In this document: positions 52,314 to 53,537 of the stretch, one piece after another
Numbering within the stretch: position 1 is the stretch's first letter
How the letters are laid out: the number at the start of each line of letters is the position of its first letter
NCBI GenBank assembly: GCA_016710365.1
Contig: JADJVW010000068.1
Coordinates: forward strand, 1 to 53,537
DNA length: 53,537 nt
Reading direction: 5' to 3'
Source of the DNA: Candidatus Caldilinea saccharophila
Lineage (GTDB): Bacteria > Chloroflexota > Anaerolineae > Caldilineales > Caldilineaceae
The notes under the pieces: generated by a model
What the model saw: only the letters and a program-made list of their open reading frames with translations
Databases searched by the model: none
Told to the model about the DNA's origin: nothing
Position numbers and translations under genes: made by a program

Positions 52314-52829
52314 CTACCACAGCCCTGCGTCGGCGGCGTCCTGCGCCGTCACGTGGCCGAACTCCTTGCTGCCCGTTAGTGATCCGTGCGACCTGTGCCT
52401 CGACTTGCCGGCGGCGTCCATGCGGAAGTCGATGTCGCCGGCTTGTTCGGCCCCATCGCTGCCAGCATCTCCATCGCAGCGGCGGTGAGACGAGCGGCGT
52501 AACCCACGGCGGCAAACTCGCGGCCCAGGCGGTCATATTCGGCGGTCAACTTGGCAACGTCGGCGCGTTCCACGTCGGCGGCCTTGCTCCAGCGCACGTA
52601 CACGGCGTCGGTCTTGAGGGTCAGCCCCAGCCGCGCCTTGCGCTCCTCAGCGTTCTTGCCCTCCACATTGAGCGCCGTCTGCGCCTCAATGTCAACCAAG
52701 GTGCGGCTCGCTGGTGCCCAGCTGCATCTTAGCGGCGTTGAGGTCGGTCTGCACGGCGGCGATTTCGCCCGGCAGATTGTCGAGGCTAGCCATGGTGTCT
52801 GTGTAGCGGTCGATCAACTGTTGGTGCAT
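52314..52829 (-). pseudogene. Coiled-coil early protein (two or more indels)
   Basis: ATG at 52829 (RBS AGGAAAG): MHQQLIDRYTDTMASLDNLP, AAVQTDLNAAKMQL; after a shift VDIEAQTALNVEGKNAEERK, ARLGLTLKTDAVYVRWSKAA, LTAEYDRLGREFAAVGYAAR; after another shift AGDIDFRMDAAGKSRHRS and TAQDAADAGLW to a stop at 52314. The layout (long helical N-terminus, then conserved NxEERKAxL) is typical of small phage proteins encoded beside recombination genes. About 170 residues. Confidence 0.5.
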
Positions 52830-52868
52830 GCGGTGTCTTTCCTGCGTGGTTCCCATGCAGCCCAGGCA

Positions 52869-53068
52869 TTACAAGGGATGGGATTGATTTACGCGGTGAC
52901 CAGCATGGCCCGGCTGCCGGAACGGCTCGACGTCGGCGGCGTGGGCGCAATCCCAGCCGTTGCGGATGTAGGTATTGCCGCACCACTCGCGGCCGTGCCC
53001 TTGGCGTACAGGTGCATGCCCCGCTGCTGCCACTCGGCAATCAACGCCTGCTTGAGGTACTCAGGCAT
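52869..53068 (-). CDS. Small hypothetical protein (one apparent indel)
   Basis: ATG at 53068, overlapping the previous stop: MPEYLKQALIAEWQQRGMHL, YAKGHGREWCGNTYIRNGWD (after a shift), then HAADVEPFRQPGHAGHRVNQ. About 65 residues with one shift near 53000. Function unknown. Confidence 0.45.
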
Positions 53069-53255
53069 CGACCGGCAGGTTATCGGACTGGGTCGCGCCG
53101 ATGACTTCTTCGGCGGCGTCGATGTACGCTCGCGGTAGCCGCGTCACCGCTCGCGGGTGTGCGCCGTCTCGACCCGCACGCCGTACCAGAATGCGCGGTT
53201 CGTCACCGAAATGCTTGAGTTCGTAGCGGGAAGTGGTAGACTTATCTGTGTTCAT
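53061..53255 (-). CDS. First leftward early gene, hypothetical
   Basis: 64 residues. ATG at 53255 follows AAGGAAAG: MNTDKSTTSRYELKHFGDEP, then YIDAAEEVIGATQSDNLPVD. It is the first gene after the strong leftward promoter, so probably an immediate-early protein. No family is recognised. Confidence 0.6.
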   Translation of the reverse strand: MNTDKSTTSRYELKHFGDEPRILVRRAGRDGAHPRAVTRLPRAYIDAAEEVIGATQSDNLPVDA

Positions 53256-53344
53256 GGTTTCTTTCCTTGACTGTGAACGTGCCCCAGCCGTCGTGAGCGG
53301 TGTGGGGCGTTTTTATTTGAACTAACCATTAGCCTGTAAAGCTA

Positions 53345-53373
53345 ATGATACCATGTATATGTATAGGTGTCAA
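53345..53373 (-). promoter_or_regulatory. Strong leftward early promoter
   Basis: On the - strand TTGACA (53373-53368), 17-bp spacer, TATCAT (53350-53345), close to the sigma70 consensus. The spacer carries CTATACATATACATGG, similar to the spacer of the rightward promoter at 591-620. About 90 bp separate it from the first start codon. Confidence 0.85.
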
Positions 53374-53432
53374 GCATTTTTGGGTGAGTTTTGCAAATCC
53401 GTTGAATTGTTTGCCGTGCGGGGAAACAAAGA

Positions 53433-53461
53433 GGCGTCACCAGTCCCGCACTGGTGACGCC
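53433..53461 (-). terminator. Leftward terminator upstream of the early promoter
   Basis: GGCGTCACCAGT and ACTGGTGACGCC form a perfect 12-bp stem with a 5-nt loop. On the - strand it is followed by TCTTTGTTT. In a linear molecule nothing would be read into it; in a circular one it would end the repressor transcript arriving from the left end of the window. Confidence 0.85.
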
Positions 53462-53537
53462 CTCTGAATGTAAACGAAATGTCAGCTTTGCGTATCAAGC
53501 ACGGGGAGAAACTACTCTACATAGGAAGATAAACCCG

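Noticed and set aside
53280..53318. GCCCCA...TGGGGC hairpin followed by TTTTT between the leftward promoter and first gene
   Set aside because: The T tract is on the + strand, opposite to the transcript expected here, and the stem is only 6 bp with an imperfect inner part; not counted as a terminator.

Overview
The window reads as an almost complete genome of a tailed double-stranded DNA phage with a siphovirus-type virion (HK97-like head, long tail with a tape measure of about 1,014 residues). It is GC-rich. No host marker genes, tRNAs, CRISPR arrays or insertion sequences were recognised, so the host stays open. There is a Cro/CI-type repressor but no integrase or transposase, and an iteron-type origin sits beside a primase-helicase. 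A phage-plasmid or a lytic phage therefore fits better than an integrating prophage.

Layout: two transcription units diverge from the ends of the window and converge near 13.55 kb. From 0.6 to 13.5 kb genes run on the + strand. This early or replication arm holds a primase-polymerase/helicase (about 1.97-4.76 kb), an origin-like iteron region (4.76-5.04 kb), a PD-(D/E)XK-like nuclease, a MazG-type pyrophosphohydrolase, a zinc-finger DNA-binding protein and several small membrane proteins. From 53.3 to 13.56 kb nearly everything runs on the - strand. In order of transcription this arm holds a DinG-like helicase and other early genes (53-47.8 kb); a nucleic-acid-modification block with a helicase-methyltransferase fusion, a DUF5131 (Gp37/Gp68) protein, an HNH nuclease and a PAPS-reductase-like protein (47.5-41.6 kb); a lyase plus holin-like proteins (40.1-38.6 kb); terminase, portal and head genes (38.0-29.3 kb); tail genes (29.3-18.2 kb); and, at the end, a caspase/CHAT-like membrane protein. 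One + strand gene, a secreted GDSL/SGNH esterase (17.5-18.2 kb) with its own promoter, is embedded in the tail module as a typical moron.

Similar promoter/operator sequences occur at both ends, and a leftward terminator lies just inside the right end. Both fit a circular (or circularly permuted) molecule in which the repressor region lies between two divergent early promoters.

Sequence quality is uneven. Many genes in 0-3.7 kb and 47.6-53 kb, and a few in between, are split by single-base indels that can be repaired by eye. Three blocks of nearly pure G or C (22.76-22.85, 32.20-32.94, 44.75-44.84 kb) interrupt or abut genes and look like sequencing or assembly damage. Genes described as frameshifted below are most likely intact in the real genome.
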